Source: Colletotrichum lupini (Eukaryota > Ascomycota > Sordariomycetes > Glomerellales > Glomerellaceae). From it: a DNA stretch of 64,000 bases. Position 1 is the first letter of the stretch; each line of letters opens with the position of its first letter. The notes beneath the pieces were generated by a model. The model searched no databases. It was given only the letters and a program-made list of their open reading frames with translations, and was not told where the DNA came from. The stretch lies in NCBI RefSeq assembly GCF_023278565.1, contig NC_064672.1:6324001-6388000 (forward strand), written 5' to 3'. Shown piece by piece: positions 12,401-24,600 of the stretch. The translations under genes were made by a program, and so were the position numbers.

Positions 12401-15400
12401 ATTAATCGAACCTCGAGTACTAGTAGTTATCGTAATATTAAGTAATTATATCCCCTTATTAGTATAATATATTAATATAAAGCACGATTACTACGGCCTC
12501 GTACTACTTAGCTTAATATTACTAAATCTAATAAAAAAAGCTCTTAAGTCGGGGCGAAAAATAGCCCGTTAAACTCTTAGGATATAAGATTAAGCTACGT
12601 ATTAGCGAGTTAAAAAAAGGAGTAAACCTTAATAGTTAACGCTCGCTATATTACCTCTAAAATAAGAGTTCTTAAAAGCTAAGATCGATATATTAAATAA
12701 ATAAGGTTATTATAAAATTAGCGCTAGTAAACTTAGTAGCTTAGCTTATTCTGCGAGATAGTTAAAAATAATATAAAAAAATATTTAAGTTTACGATACT
12801 TAAAATAAGAAGCGGTTTATAAAGTCGCTCGGCTTAAATTAATTTTATTTAGTAATATCTTATTATATAAGCTCGTTATTATATAAGGTATATACCGGAA
12901 GTATTTAATATAAAAAACCTACCTATTTTACTTTATAATACTAAGTATTAGCTCTACGGGCTAGCTTTTATATCCTATATTTCTTATACTTACCTAATTA
13001 TAATATACCTACGTTATAATAAACGCATTTATTAAAATTATAACCCTAAGTATAGAGTAAGGTTACTTATTTTAAAACGCCTTAGTCCTTTAAAAAGACT
13101 AGCCTAACAATAACCCTTAGGAGTAATAGTCATTTAATAATAAGTTAACTAGGATTATATATAAACTAGTAGATATTAATGTTATTAATTTATATTATAA
13201 CGGGTTAACCGAGTTTATAAGAGGGTAGTTAAATATTTTAATGTTAATACTAAATAGGGGTAAGTAGTCGAAGCGAATATATATAAAAACCCCGAAATTA
13301 TTAGTATAAGATTTTAAGGAATAATCGTTAATACTTATATAGTAAAACGAAGTATTGCGGTAATAAAGAAATAGGTGTTATTAATAATCTCGAGATAAAC
13401 GTAGATTAAGGTTGTGGGGCGTATAATATTATAAACGTTTCGAAACTACCTCCCCGTTTAAAGCCGAGGTAAAAAACGATAAGGTCCGTTTTATAAAAGT
13501 CTTATATTAACGCTTTTTAATATTATAAATTATAGTATAAGCTTATTTTTAAATATATAAAAGTAGATATAATATTATAAGCAATAGTCTTAAGCTATAT
13601 AGTAGTAAATTAAACCGCGATAGAGAAGAAGCTTAGGTTTAGAGTATTAGTAATAAGTTTTATAAAGATAATATAGAGAGAAATTTATTAACTATTTCCT
13701 TTATATATAATAAGTAGGTAATTAATAAATACTACTTAATACCTAACTTCGCTATGCGCTATTTTAAAAGTTAATTAGTCTAATTAGTTTTTTAGATTTA
13801 GTATATTTAAAAAACTTATATTTCCCTCGGGCTTACCCTTAAGCACTAGTCTTTTAGATATAATAAAGCTTTATAAAGGATAGAATAACGCTTATAGGGC
13901 TTAGAAAAGGGAAACGAAGTTACTTAATTAAGACTTTTGCGGTACTACTATTAATATCCTTTTTAATAATAAATAAGTCGATTTGGGTAGTTATTTAATA
14001 TTTAATAGGTTAAATAAAACGAATAACCTTTACCTTACTTAATATTATACGATAGATATAGTATATTAATACGAGAGATCTAATTGCGTATTAAGAGAAG
14101 ATACTTCGTACCTCCTATTAAACTAAGCTAAAGAACGCGTTTACTTTATATAGTATTAATTACCTCCCCTCTTACGTAAGCTTCTAGTCTTTATAGTCGC
14201 TAGAAAGCGGTAAGTGGGTTTAATAAAGCCGGTCTTATATATATATACTAAGAAAAAAGATAAAAAAAGCTATAAGGTAGTTATAGCCGGCGCTATATAA
14301 ACTAGTTGCGCTTATAGAAATTACTAAGCTTATATATGCCGTTAGTCTATAATAAGTCCACGATAGTTAAATATTACTACTATACGTTGCTATAATAAGA
14401 CTAATTATAGTGCTAATACTTAATGTATTATGGTTAATAGTAGTATTTTAGAATCTATAGGAGGATTCTAGCTTATTAAGAAGTGTAGTTATATAAGTTA
14501 TAGCCGTGTGAGTTATAGTTAAGGTTAATACGTCCCCTTTTATAGTATAAGTATATATTTAAGGAAGCTTAGTTAACGTGCTTAAGGGCGACTAAATAGT
14601 ACTAACTATAGGGGGAGTAGTATATAGATTAGTAAACGCCTAGATCTCTATAATAACGTTTAGTACGTAACTTAGTATAATATATATATAAGGCTATAAA
14701 GGGACTTATAGACTATCTTATTATATATAGTATTTATAACCTAATACTAAAAGTAGTTATTAACCTATTATTAGCTTATTACGAGGGCTTATTTATTTTA
14801 AGAGTTAAAGCTAATAAGATTATTATTAAATACGGCTAATATAACTAGTATTTTAAATATAAATAGTTCTAATATCTTAAGGCCAAGAGAATCTTCGGTT
14901 TTTCTATTTCGTAACTTCGAAAAATGATAATACTATCTCTACTAGATCCCCTTTTATTATAAGACGAATAAGTACTTATCGATACTTATACTTATACGAA
15001 CGTTTTACTTTCTCCTATAAGTATGTTCTTAAAGTCTACGTTATTAATATATTTACAAAGGTCTCCCGGACTTATTATACCTTAACTAAGGCTAGAAGAA
15101 GCGAACGAACTTAAGAATAGTAATATTATATAAAGCCGTCCTTTACCGTTTCGCTTAGAGAGCATGTTTTACCCTATTAATATAATATTATTATTAAGCT
15201 AAATAATTAGTTTTAAAGACTTAGAAATTAAACTAGGTCTAAGCCGGGCTTTAAGTATTAAGATTCGTATAGGGCGAGCGAAGTAAATAAATCGTTATAA
15301 AGTAACTTAGCTATAATATTAAAAGTTATGATTTTTTATAATTATTATTAGTCTCTAAGGGCTAAGGTTATTATAGTATAAATAATCTAGGACTTAGAAG

Positions 15401-18400
15401 GGAGACGGCGATATATAATTAAGAAATGTGCGCTTTAAAAAATAAATATATTTTAATAAAGCCTAAAGAGAGGCTATACGGACTTTTATATATTCTTTAG
15501 TATATTTATAGCTATGCTTTCGTCTATTATTAATATAAAATACGAGATACCGAGGATATTATAATACGGCTCTAGGCCGCTTAATATATAATAAAAAACT
15601 TTTTTCGTAATATAAGCTAAGTAACTATATATAGACCTTTAATTTAGTAGCTATTAGAAAATAAGTAAGTAACTCTAAATATTAAAATAAATACTTACTA
15701 TACGACTATCCTTTACTATAAAATAATATACTATTCTATTATTAACGAGCTCTATAATAAGTTTACTATACGTTACTTAGCTAAACGTAGCCCTAGGTAT
15801 AATCGGCTCGTACTAAATAAAAACGCCAAAATTACCCTTTTACCTATTTTTACTAATAAGAAGTTAGACTTTAAGTATATAAAAAGAGCTAAATTAGAAG
15901 CGTAGCGTAAACGGCTTATATTAAATAGATTTCTTTTCTTATTTATAATAGAAGTAGGAAGTCTTAGATTCTTTTACTATTTATATACTTCTATCTTAGC
16001 TCGTTAAACCCCCGCTATTAACTTAAAAAAGCGTTTAAATATTACGAAACTCGGTCTTAAGTAAAGGGTCCTCTACGTACTTTAAGTTTACTTCCTTAAG
16101 TAATAAGCTCCTTAGATCGTAGGCTTATACTATATAATTATAACAAAATTATAAATATATACGGTACTATATAGCGAACTTTTATTAGTAATGTTCTATT
16201 TTAAGGTATATAAAGTGGTTTTAGTTATAGCTAGCTAGTATAAGAATTCTTTTGAAATAGATATATAGTAAATGCTAGCTAAAAATTAAGTTCTATCGTT
16301 GTCGCTACGTGGTTATACGTATATTAAACTAATTCTGTATGACTAATTAAGGAATAATTTATATTATTATAGGCCGAGCGGACCTATAGCTAAGGCGATG
16401 CGCCGCTTTATACGTTAACTTTTTTATTTATATCGACGGCTTAAAAATAGATACGGTCTAAAGCTCTACTTAGTATATTAAGTTTTAAAACGTTATAAAG
16501 CCGCTCTTAACAATATCCGTTAGTACTTCTTAATTTAAATTAGCTTTAAACTAGTCCGCTTTATATTATATTAGTCTAAGTATAACTACCTTACTACTTA
16601 AAAAAATAAATTCTCCTCTCTCTAGCCCGTAGTTATAAATTAACTTATTAAAATAGCTTAAAAATAGGTCTTAAACGTGGCGTGTTTTAAACCCTTTTAA
16701 TTATATACCCCGTTATAAATAAGGCTACTTAAGAAATAACATAAGCCCTTTAGACATATAAACACACTAAATTAACTAATAGGACGGGAATTATACCTTA
16801 ATAATATATATTATTATTATAACTACTTATAAGACCTAGCGAGGTATTCTTTAACAAATTGCCTTAGTAATAATATCGTTATAAATACTTAGTATAGAGA
16901 ACTTAAAACGACTTTTTATTATAGTATATTATATAATAGCTACTCCTAAGCTAAGTATTATACGAAAGTACGAGATTAATAAGCTTAAATAACGTAGTTA
17001 ATGCCGTAATTTTACTACCGTATTAGATTATATTTCTATATTTATACGGCCTTATTACTACTTAATAATCTATAGCTATTAAATTATCGATTATATAATA
17101 TTCTCTTTTATTATAATAGAAAGATAGAAAGTAATTAAGCTCGAAGTAGACGTTATTATTATTAGCGTAGGTTTTAATAATTATTATACTCTATTTAAAG
17201 TCCGGGAGGTAAGGTTCTTTATTAAGATTCTTAAACTCAAAGACGACTTTAGTAGCGTTTAGTATTTTAATTAGTATCCTAGTACTAAGGTTAATTCTAA
17301 TACGCCTACTTATTAGTTTAGCTTACCTAGAGTCTAGGCTAATTTCTACTTTATTAAGCGGTTTTTTAGTTACGAGGAGATCCGTAAGTACTTTTATTAT
17401 ATTAATATAACGCTAGGTTTACGTTAGGATACTATTTTTAATACCTAGGTAAACGAGGTAAAGTATAATACTAAGGCTGGGCGCTAGTAATTTAGGACGA
17501 CTAAGGGGCTACGTATAACGTCTAAATATATAATATTTATATATAGCTCGATAAATAAGCCGTATACGCTACTTTTCCTAAACTAAGACCTATTTAATAA
17601 GTTTATTATATACCCGTTTACTTAGCTTAATAATCTCTTATTAATAAGTAAGAAGATTAGTATTATTAGTTAAGGCGCGTCTAGTTTATAAATTATATAA
17701 GAGCTTATATTACTTAATTACGAGCTAACGGTTTTTATTTGTAACCTTTATATTATAGTCCCGATATATTAGAAATAGCTATTATACTAAGAGTTAGAGG
17801 AGATAAAATACTATTATAATATTATATTTATAAAAGCTAAGTTTGGCTCGTTTTTAGCCCTCCCGTATAATTAGAATTCTAACTTACTACTCTACGTAAC
17901 TAAAACTAAACGAAATAACCTATTTAAGTAATTATAAAATAGAAGTAGCCTCGACCTTATATAGTTAAACTATTACGATATTATCCTTAATAAAAAGGCT
18001 AATATATACTTATACGATTTTTAGGTTTAAAAAACGCAAAGTTAGATAATAGACCTTAATAAAATAGACATCGTTATACCTTTATAGTAGTTTAAATAGT
18101 TTAAATTAATATGCGTTAATCTTAAGACGAACTATTATAAGGCGCTAGATTAACTAAATATTAAAGTAATAAACCTTAAGGAGATACCGATTTAGTCTTT
18201 TAATAGGTATAGGATTCTCACTAGTAGCTCTAATATTATTATACACTACGACTTAAATATTATTCTTATAGTTACTAGCTACGACGGCGTAATAAGTAGC
18301 CTAATAAATATAAATATTTATAATAAAAATAGCGTTTAGTTTAAAAATATTTAGAGAAGCGGTATTAATACGTATTTTAATATAATAATCCTTAATATAC

Positions 18401-21400
18401 TTAATATATTCGTACTATATAGGCCGTAAGGGCCGATAACGTAAACTAACGCGCCGCCTTTTATTAAGCTTTAAGTTAACTAAGTAATAAGGCTCTTAAA
18501 GAGGATGCGTTAGGATAAGCTATATTCTATTAAGCTAGTAAAAGAGTCTTACTAATTTTAAAAATATTTAGTAACGAACGCTTTTAAATTAACCCTTTTT
18601 TATAATAATACTACGTAATAAACTAGCGCAAACGTCCCTTATAAAAGAGTCGAGCTACTAGTCTATCTTAATAGGGTTTAGGTATAAAAATAATTATATA
18701 ACCGTTCTCTATATAACTAGGGGAACTTTATTATTTTTTAAAATTAAGAATAGGTTCGATTACTATAGTTAAATAGAAAAGAGCTTCTATATATCTATTT
18801 AAAATACTTATAAATATGCTAAATCCTTTTATATAACGCTATAATAATATACTATATTTTATAATAAATTTATAAATATAGTAATCTAGGGCGAGCTATA
18901 GTTAACGAGGCTCTGTTCCTTTATATATTATTTATAAGTTATTCGTGTACTTTATTTTAATATAATAGCTCGGTTGTCTAGACTAGCTTATTAACTTCTA
19001 TTTAAGTCTAATAGTACGTGTTTAGTAATAAAGGGCATTGGACCCTAATAATAAAGAAGTATTAATGTTTCCTTATTAATTAGCAAGCGCTAAGATCTTA
19101 TATTACGTAAAATACCTCGTCCTTTTACTTATATTTAGTAATAGTTATACTTCGAATATAATTCTTAGGAGTTTTAAACGATATATAAAGAGAAAATTAT
19201 TATATATATAGGAGATAATATAAATGCCCCGCTATTTTATAAAAAGTCGCTATTTATAGATTTAGGAGTAAGCCCTATAAGTACCGGCCTTTATAATTCT
19301 TATTAAGGAGGTTCGTCCTAACTAAGTCCGCTAGTATAGGCGTTATTAACTATTAAAATACTTATAGCTTTTTTAGACGGTAAGACTAGCGAATATTAGC
19401 ATTCTTCTAAGTAAACGTATTAAGGTCTTAATATATTAACTTTAGCTAGGGGAATATTCCCTTAATAATAACTTTAATTCCGTTAGCTAAGGTAGAAGTA
19501 TTTAGGTTTTTCTAGCCGAAAACGAGAACTAAATAAAATAGATTAAGGTTTAGTAATCCGATCGACGGCTATCCTTTTATATTATTTAAGTCTTAGGGGA
19601 CTCCTTTAGTAACTTAAAGCTTAATTAAGTTAGAGTAATACCTAAACGGCTATAAATATTTAATAAACTAATTAATATAAAGACCTATATAACTTAAAAA
19701 AAGGTCTTAAGAAGGGTTCTTAGAGAGTATATAGGATACGCTTTTATATACTTTAAATATAAGGAGCTATAGACTATTATAAAAGTTTTAAAGAATATAT
19801 AATCTAGGTATTAAGAACTATATATATATAAGTTAGATAAATTAACTTATAATAGCCTACGATAATTATACTTAAATAAATAAAATTATTACGGAATAGC
19901 CTTTTTAATAGCGGAATAGTACCTCGTTAATTAGATTAAATCGTGTCTTAATAACTTCGATACTTAGGAGAATATTATAAGTACGGTTAGCTAGCGATTA
20001 TTAAGTTAAGCTACGGCCTAATAAAAACTAATAGCTAGCGTACTTATATTTATTATATTATAATTATAACTTTATTTATATATAATATAACTCTAATCCT
20101 ATTTTATTAAGTATTATAAATATCTAAATTTATTTTATAATAAGGAGTAGTTTTTAGTAATAATCTATTTTTATAGGCGCTAAAAAGTAAGAAGGGTTTA
20201 TTAAACTTATTTTATTAAGAAGTACTTCTCGCTTCCCCTCTATTTTCTTTTTTTAAGTTATAAAACGTTAGTTTACTCTTATTTATACTACTTTTTTAAA
20301 TTTAAAAACTATAAAAGGGCTAAATAAAAGTAAGAAATAACTCTTTATACTAAGAGTAAGTAACGGCTATACTTACTAGCCTTATTTTATTAATAGCTTT
20401 ATACTTATTAAAAATATAATAAAACGGCGGAACCGGACATTTTTAAAAACTATTTAGTAACTTTAATAATATTATCTTTTTTAGAATAGCGCCGCTTATA
20501 TAAACTAGATAAGGAACTAGGTAGCGGTATTAAAACAATTAAGATTAAAGTAATATAGAGGTACCCTAACCTATAGTAAATAGCCGACCCGACGACCTAA
20601 TAATAAGGCTCGTTATAATTACTATCTATAAACTAATAGTATATATCTCGTATTAATATAACTATACTATTTTTAAAAATGCGCAGATTTAGTAAATATA
20701 TAAAGATTATTAATAATTAAAAGTACGTAACGTAGTATAGAGTTATATTATTAAGGCGTAGGCCGAGCACATTAAGTATTTAGAATTCGAGGTATTTCTT
20801 ATAGAATTATTTTATAATACTTTATTACCGATAGCGTTTTTAATATCGCTCTAGGAATCTAAACATAAGATATTAGGTTTTATTATAGACTTATAGCTAA
20901 TTTTTAAGTAACGGTACGTTTAATAATACTTTATAAAAGATATATTATTATTTATTTAATAATAATAAATTAAGTTTAAATTATAATACCTTAGCTCTTT
21001 TAATAATATTAGTAACGACTGCGGTAGAGGGCATAATTAAATAGCGTATTAAAATAAAAGAGGCGACGTAGAGCGAGGGCCTTAGTTTAGAAAAGAGGCG
21101 TTTAGAAGAGGTTAATATTATTTTAAAGCGAGCTTATTACGTTTAATAAAAGGTAATTAGATTAAAAAGCCTATATATATTATATATATTACTTATCTAA
21201 GCTATACTTCGAACCTAGTAATCTACTAAAAGAAGCGAAAATAGTTTACTATTCCTTTTTTTATATTATAGTATATAGTGAGGTTTATTATAATACTAAA
21301 CGCTACCCTTTTTACTAAGTAGTCTACGTCCTATTATATAAACGATTTTAATAGAAGATATTTAATAATACTTAAGAAATCGATAGCTAAATTCTTTATA

Positions 21401-22640
21401 TAAATTTATATAGTCTTATAGTAATAGTTAGGACCCGTAATTATATCTTATTATTATTATTTTCTTAGCCCCTTTTGTTCTTAGATTTAAAATTACGAAG
21501 ATTATCTTAGTATTCCTTTATAAGGCTTAGGGTATTTTTTAGACTTTTTACCGGCTTTATAGTTACTTACTACTCGATTTTATAATATACTAGGCTATTA
21601 ACTTCTTTTTACCTAGCGACCTTTCCTAACTAATGCTCTAAAGTAGGGTCGTATTAATACGAAGGTGGTTTTTTAAAACTAATATATTTATAAAGACTGT
21701 CCTAACTAACTAGATCTAGTAATATATACTAAAGTCGGTCTTTATATTCCTAGGTCGGTTACTAAGCTACGTAATAATAAATTGCGTTACTAAACTAGTT
21801 ATATCCTTAGATTCGTTTTACTTACTATTTTATTATACTCGATCTATTTTTTCTAATTTAGTTAACTAATATTACTCTTATTTTCTAGTTATTCTACTAG
21901 CTAGAGACTAGTATAGACGTAATATCTAAAGTTATATATATAGTAGGCGTTAAGTAGGACTTAAAGGTAGGATAGTATAAGATATATTAACGTTATTATT
22001 TAAAAAATGTATAGCTTTTTTTATAAATACGTAGAGTCGTATCCTAATAAATAGTAATAACTAGATTATATATACTTATAATATCTTATATTACTTAGTA
22101 ATTAGTTCTTTTATTAATAAGGTTTAGAGTTAAGATGTTTGGGGCCGAGAATGAGTAAGTAGCTATATCCTTATAGTCTATAGAACTTTAATAATAGACC
22201 TATATATATAGGTTAACGGGTACCGCTCTAGTTATAGTTAAATCCTAGGGTTTCGATATATAGACCCGCTACTATAGCTATTTATAGTCCCCTCTATATA
22301 TAATACCGGAAATAAGACCGGCTAGTGCTCCTCAATAGTCTAATCGCTAAGACTATAGCTTCTTAAGCGCTAAGACTATAACTTCGCAAATACCAAAAGT
22401 AGCTAACTCGTTCTATTTATTAATATAGGCTATACTAAAAGCTAACTATTAGTTTATAAAAAAAGGTTTGTTTTTTTATAAAGACGGGCGCTATAATTAA
22501 TTATAATCCTTAATAACGGAGTAGTTTATAAATAATAATATAGTTTAGATACCTACGTGCGCAGAACTAATAGTAAGTTATAAGTTATTTATAATACTAT
22601 ATACGTACTTTAATTTCCGAGCGCGCTTAACGCTTTTATA
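9481..22640. other. RIP-mutated AT-rich DNA, unclassified repeat remnants
   Basis: About 13 kb of strongly TpA-rich sequence follows the island. Every frame is broken repeatedly by TAA/TAG and no frame of even 60 codons survives. I read several stretches on both strands with RIP stops in mind (including 11340-11900 and 16900-18500) and recognised no reverse transcriptase, integrase, helicase, capsid or transposase signature. Because RIP leaves only TAA/TAG stops, frames that look open after reading those as glutamine or tryptophan are not evidence of genes. No paired terminal repeats were found. Most likely it consists of old, possibly nested transposons. Confidence 0.65.
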
Positions 22641-22642
22641 TA

Positions 22643-22670
22643 AGTTAAACTACCTACTTTTAGCCCACCC
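22643..22670 (+). repeat. Left TIR of Fot1-like element
   Basis: This end carries AGTTAAAC, then CTTTTAGCCCACCCC, and pairs with the reverse complement of 24483-24510. Relative to the right end it shows C-to-T and G-to-A changes expected from RIP. Confidence 0.88.
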
Positions 22671-22789
22671 CAATTTCCTTCCTAGTTACCGATTAAAAGC
22701 CCTACCTACGATTTTTAATTTAACATAATAATTATAAACATCGTCTAAATAAATTTCTTCTTTATATACTAATTAATTTATAGCTAATA

Positions 22790-24365
22790 GTACTATATAC
22801 CAAAAATAAGGTTTAATAGGCTCTTAAGGCTATTAGAAATAGTCTCTCCCTTAGGAGAGCCTCGATTATATTTAGGGTTCTTAGGTTAATACTTCGGAAT
22901 CGTAAGAAAGGCTACTAAACGAGGGCGAGGGTATTCGCAGACTTTTAAAGGCTTTTTTTATAATAAAAAGACTAGCTAGCTTAGTAAGTTCGAATTTAGT
23001 ATGCCCTAGGTATTGTACTAACCTATTAATATGTTAGAGAATTCGCTAAGTAAGTTTTAATATTTTAGGGGGATACTAAACTACTTAGAAAGAGATAGAT
23101 TAACGCTTTTATTAAGAAGAATTTATTAATAAAAGTCTAGAGAAGTTATTTAATAGATTCGCGCCGTGTTAATAAAGCTATTACTAATATAATTAAATTA
23201 TAGTTTAAATTACTTAATATACTAGAGATTAGCGGTATTAAATAGGCTAATAGGTATAATATAAATAAGACTAGTATAATAGAGGGTAAGGGAGCTAATA
23301 GGCTAGTCTTAGGCATAGTAAAGGCCATAGTAGTGCGAAAAAAAGAGCCTAGTTTGCGTATTTAAGTAACGATTATTAAGTATATTTTTACTAATAATAG
23401 ATCTATTAACTTACTAGTTATTTATAAGGGAAAGTCGGTATAGTAGTAGTGGTTTTTATTTTAACTTAACCTTTATAATAGTTAGAAGTTTATAATAATA
23501 AATAATAGCTAGACGACCGACGAGACTACCCTATACTAGTTAAAGGAAGTGTTCTTGTTATAAACTAAGACCCCCCCTATTAAGGGGCTTAGTAAGCTAA
23601 ACTAGCCTTAACTATTAGTACTAGATAGGCATAAGAGTTATATAACGATAGAATTTATATAGGAGTGCTATAAAAATAACGTTTATTTATTATTCTTATT
23701 ACTATATACTTCCTATATCCTCTAGCCGTTAAATATAGCTATTTTTAGTCCTATTAAATCCTATTATAAAAAGGAGCTTAGTAAAGAGGATATAGTAAAT
23801 AATTCTATTATTATTAAAAAGCGGTACTTCTTAAGCTACTACTAGCTCGCTCGTTTAGCTAGTTTAATATTATTAAATATATAAAGTAAGTAGAAAGTAA
23901 CTAAACTATAGCTATTTAATATAGCTAAGCTACTTCTTAACTTAATAGTCCTACTTGTATAAGTTATATTATCTAAAAGGGGTATAGAAGCTAGGCAAAC
24001 GACTAGTAATACTAGTAGACTACTTAACTAAGTATTAGCGACTTTTATTATTAACTAGTTAACTCCTAAGAAGGCTAGCGAGCTTAGCGACTATTTAAAG
24101 CTATTTATAGAGCTTAGTCTAGATAATACTACTTAACGACTATTATTTAAAAAAGTAAAAAGGTATTTAGTAAGCAGGCCTACTATTTAGCTATATCTCG
24201 GTACTAAATTCGACTTCTAGAGGTAAGGGTTAAGCGCATCAGGCCTAGGAAAAAGAAGAGTATATTAATAAACTTAAATATTAGGTTTATAAGTATCTGG
24301 GATATATAAAAGGCTTAGGAGGACTCTAGCGACCGTCTAGTTAGTCCTAATCGACTCGTAGGGGT
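22790..24365 (+). pseudogene. Fot1/pogo-type DDE transposase, stop-riddled
   Basis: Plus-strand translation, ignoring TAA/TAG stops attributable to RIP, recovers the family's conserved blocks in order. Around 23268-23300 there is SIIEGKGANRLVLG, matching the segment after the first catalytic Asp. Near 23410-23450 SLVIYKGKSVQQQWF corresponds to the PPLVIFKGKxLQxxWF block. From 23621 LDRHKSYITIEFIQECYKNN matches the LDGHxSHxTxEF block with the second Asp, then YTSYILQPLNIAIFSPIK matches HTSHxLQPLDxxVFSPLK. The third catalytic Asp position reads Asn (PLN), which fits a G-to-A change. The N-terminal DNA-binding region before ~23100 is too mutated to define, so the start is approximate. The C-terminal part carries a basic KRRVYQQT-like tail typical of the family. 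It encoded the cut-and-paste enzyme that binds the flanking TIRs. Numerous stops make it non-functional. Confidence 0.88.
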
Positions 24366-24464
24366 CGAATTACCTAATAATAATTTTGATTATATTATTA
24401 TAGTAGTAGAAGGTGGTTAATTAATTGACTGTAGTTGATGCCGATGTTTTGAGACTATGTTATT

Positions 24465-24510
24465 GGGGTAGGCCAAAAGGGGGGGTGGGCCAAAAGTGGG
24501 TGGTTTGACT
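24465..24510 (-). repeat. Right TIR with duplicated transposase-site motif
   Basis: The right end contains two direct copies of GGGGT(A/G)GGCCAAAAG, at 24465-24479 and 24482-24496, 17 bp apart, followed by the terminal GTGGGTGGTTTGACT. Only the outer copy belongs to the TIR proper. A tandem motif next to the TIR suggests paired binding sites for the transposase. This stretch retains CA and TG and is nearly free of RIP. Confidence 0.8.
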
Positions 24511-24600
24511 TATATGCCGTTGAGGGTGCGAAACGCGCACTAGTAACAGAGGTGATTGAATAGTCGCTGTTTAGAACAGCTTTGATATTGCGCTATAATA
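24511..24600. other. Low-RIP flank next to the Fot1-like element
   Basis: About 90 bp downstream of the transposon retain normal CA and TG dinucleotides and include GGGTGCGAAACGCGCAC, then the sequence becomes TpA-rich again. Left of the element the equivalent sequence (22610-22640) is more mutated, though a TTAACGC/GCCGTTGA-like similarity in inverted orientation hints that the inverted ends could reach slightly further than the TIR I define. Confidence 0.5.

Larger units (their letters stand above)
22643..24510 (+). mobile_element. Fot1/pogo-like DNA transposon (RIP-inactivated)
   Basis: The element is 1,868 bp, close to the ~1.9 kb usual for Fot1-type elements. The left end begins AGTTAAACTACCTACTTTTA, and the reverse complement of the right end begins AGTCAAACCACCCACTTTTG. 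Both continue into a GCCCACCCC block, giving an imperfect TIR of about 28 bp whose mismatches are C-to-T changes. It is flanked by TA on each side (22641-22642 and 24511-24512), the target duplication of the Tc1-mariner superfamily. Inside, the plus strand encodes a degenerate Fot1-type DDE transposase. The right end is much less mutated than the left. The organisation, AGTCAA-type ends and protein agree on the Fot1/pogo branch common in ascomycetes. Confidence 0.93.

Noticed and set aside
16900..18500. Long plus-strand frame that looks continuous if TAA/TAG are read as Gln or Trp
   Set aside because: In RIP-mutated DNA every frame contains only TAA/TAG stops, so this test is uninformative. 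No family motif was found in the translation.
23146..23328. 60-codon minus-strand ORF with hydrophobic content
   Set aside because: It lies antisense to the recognisable Fot1-like transposase, so it is a shadow frame.
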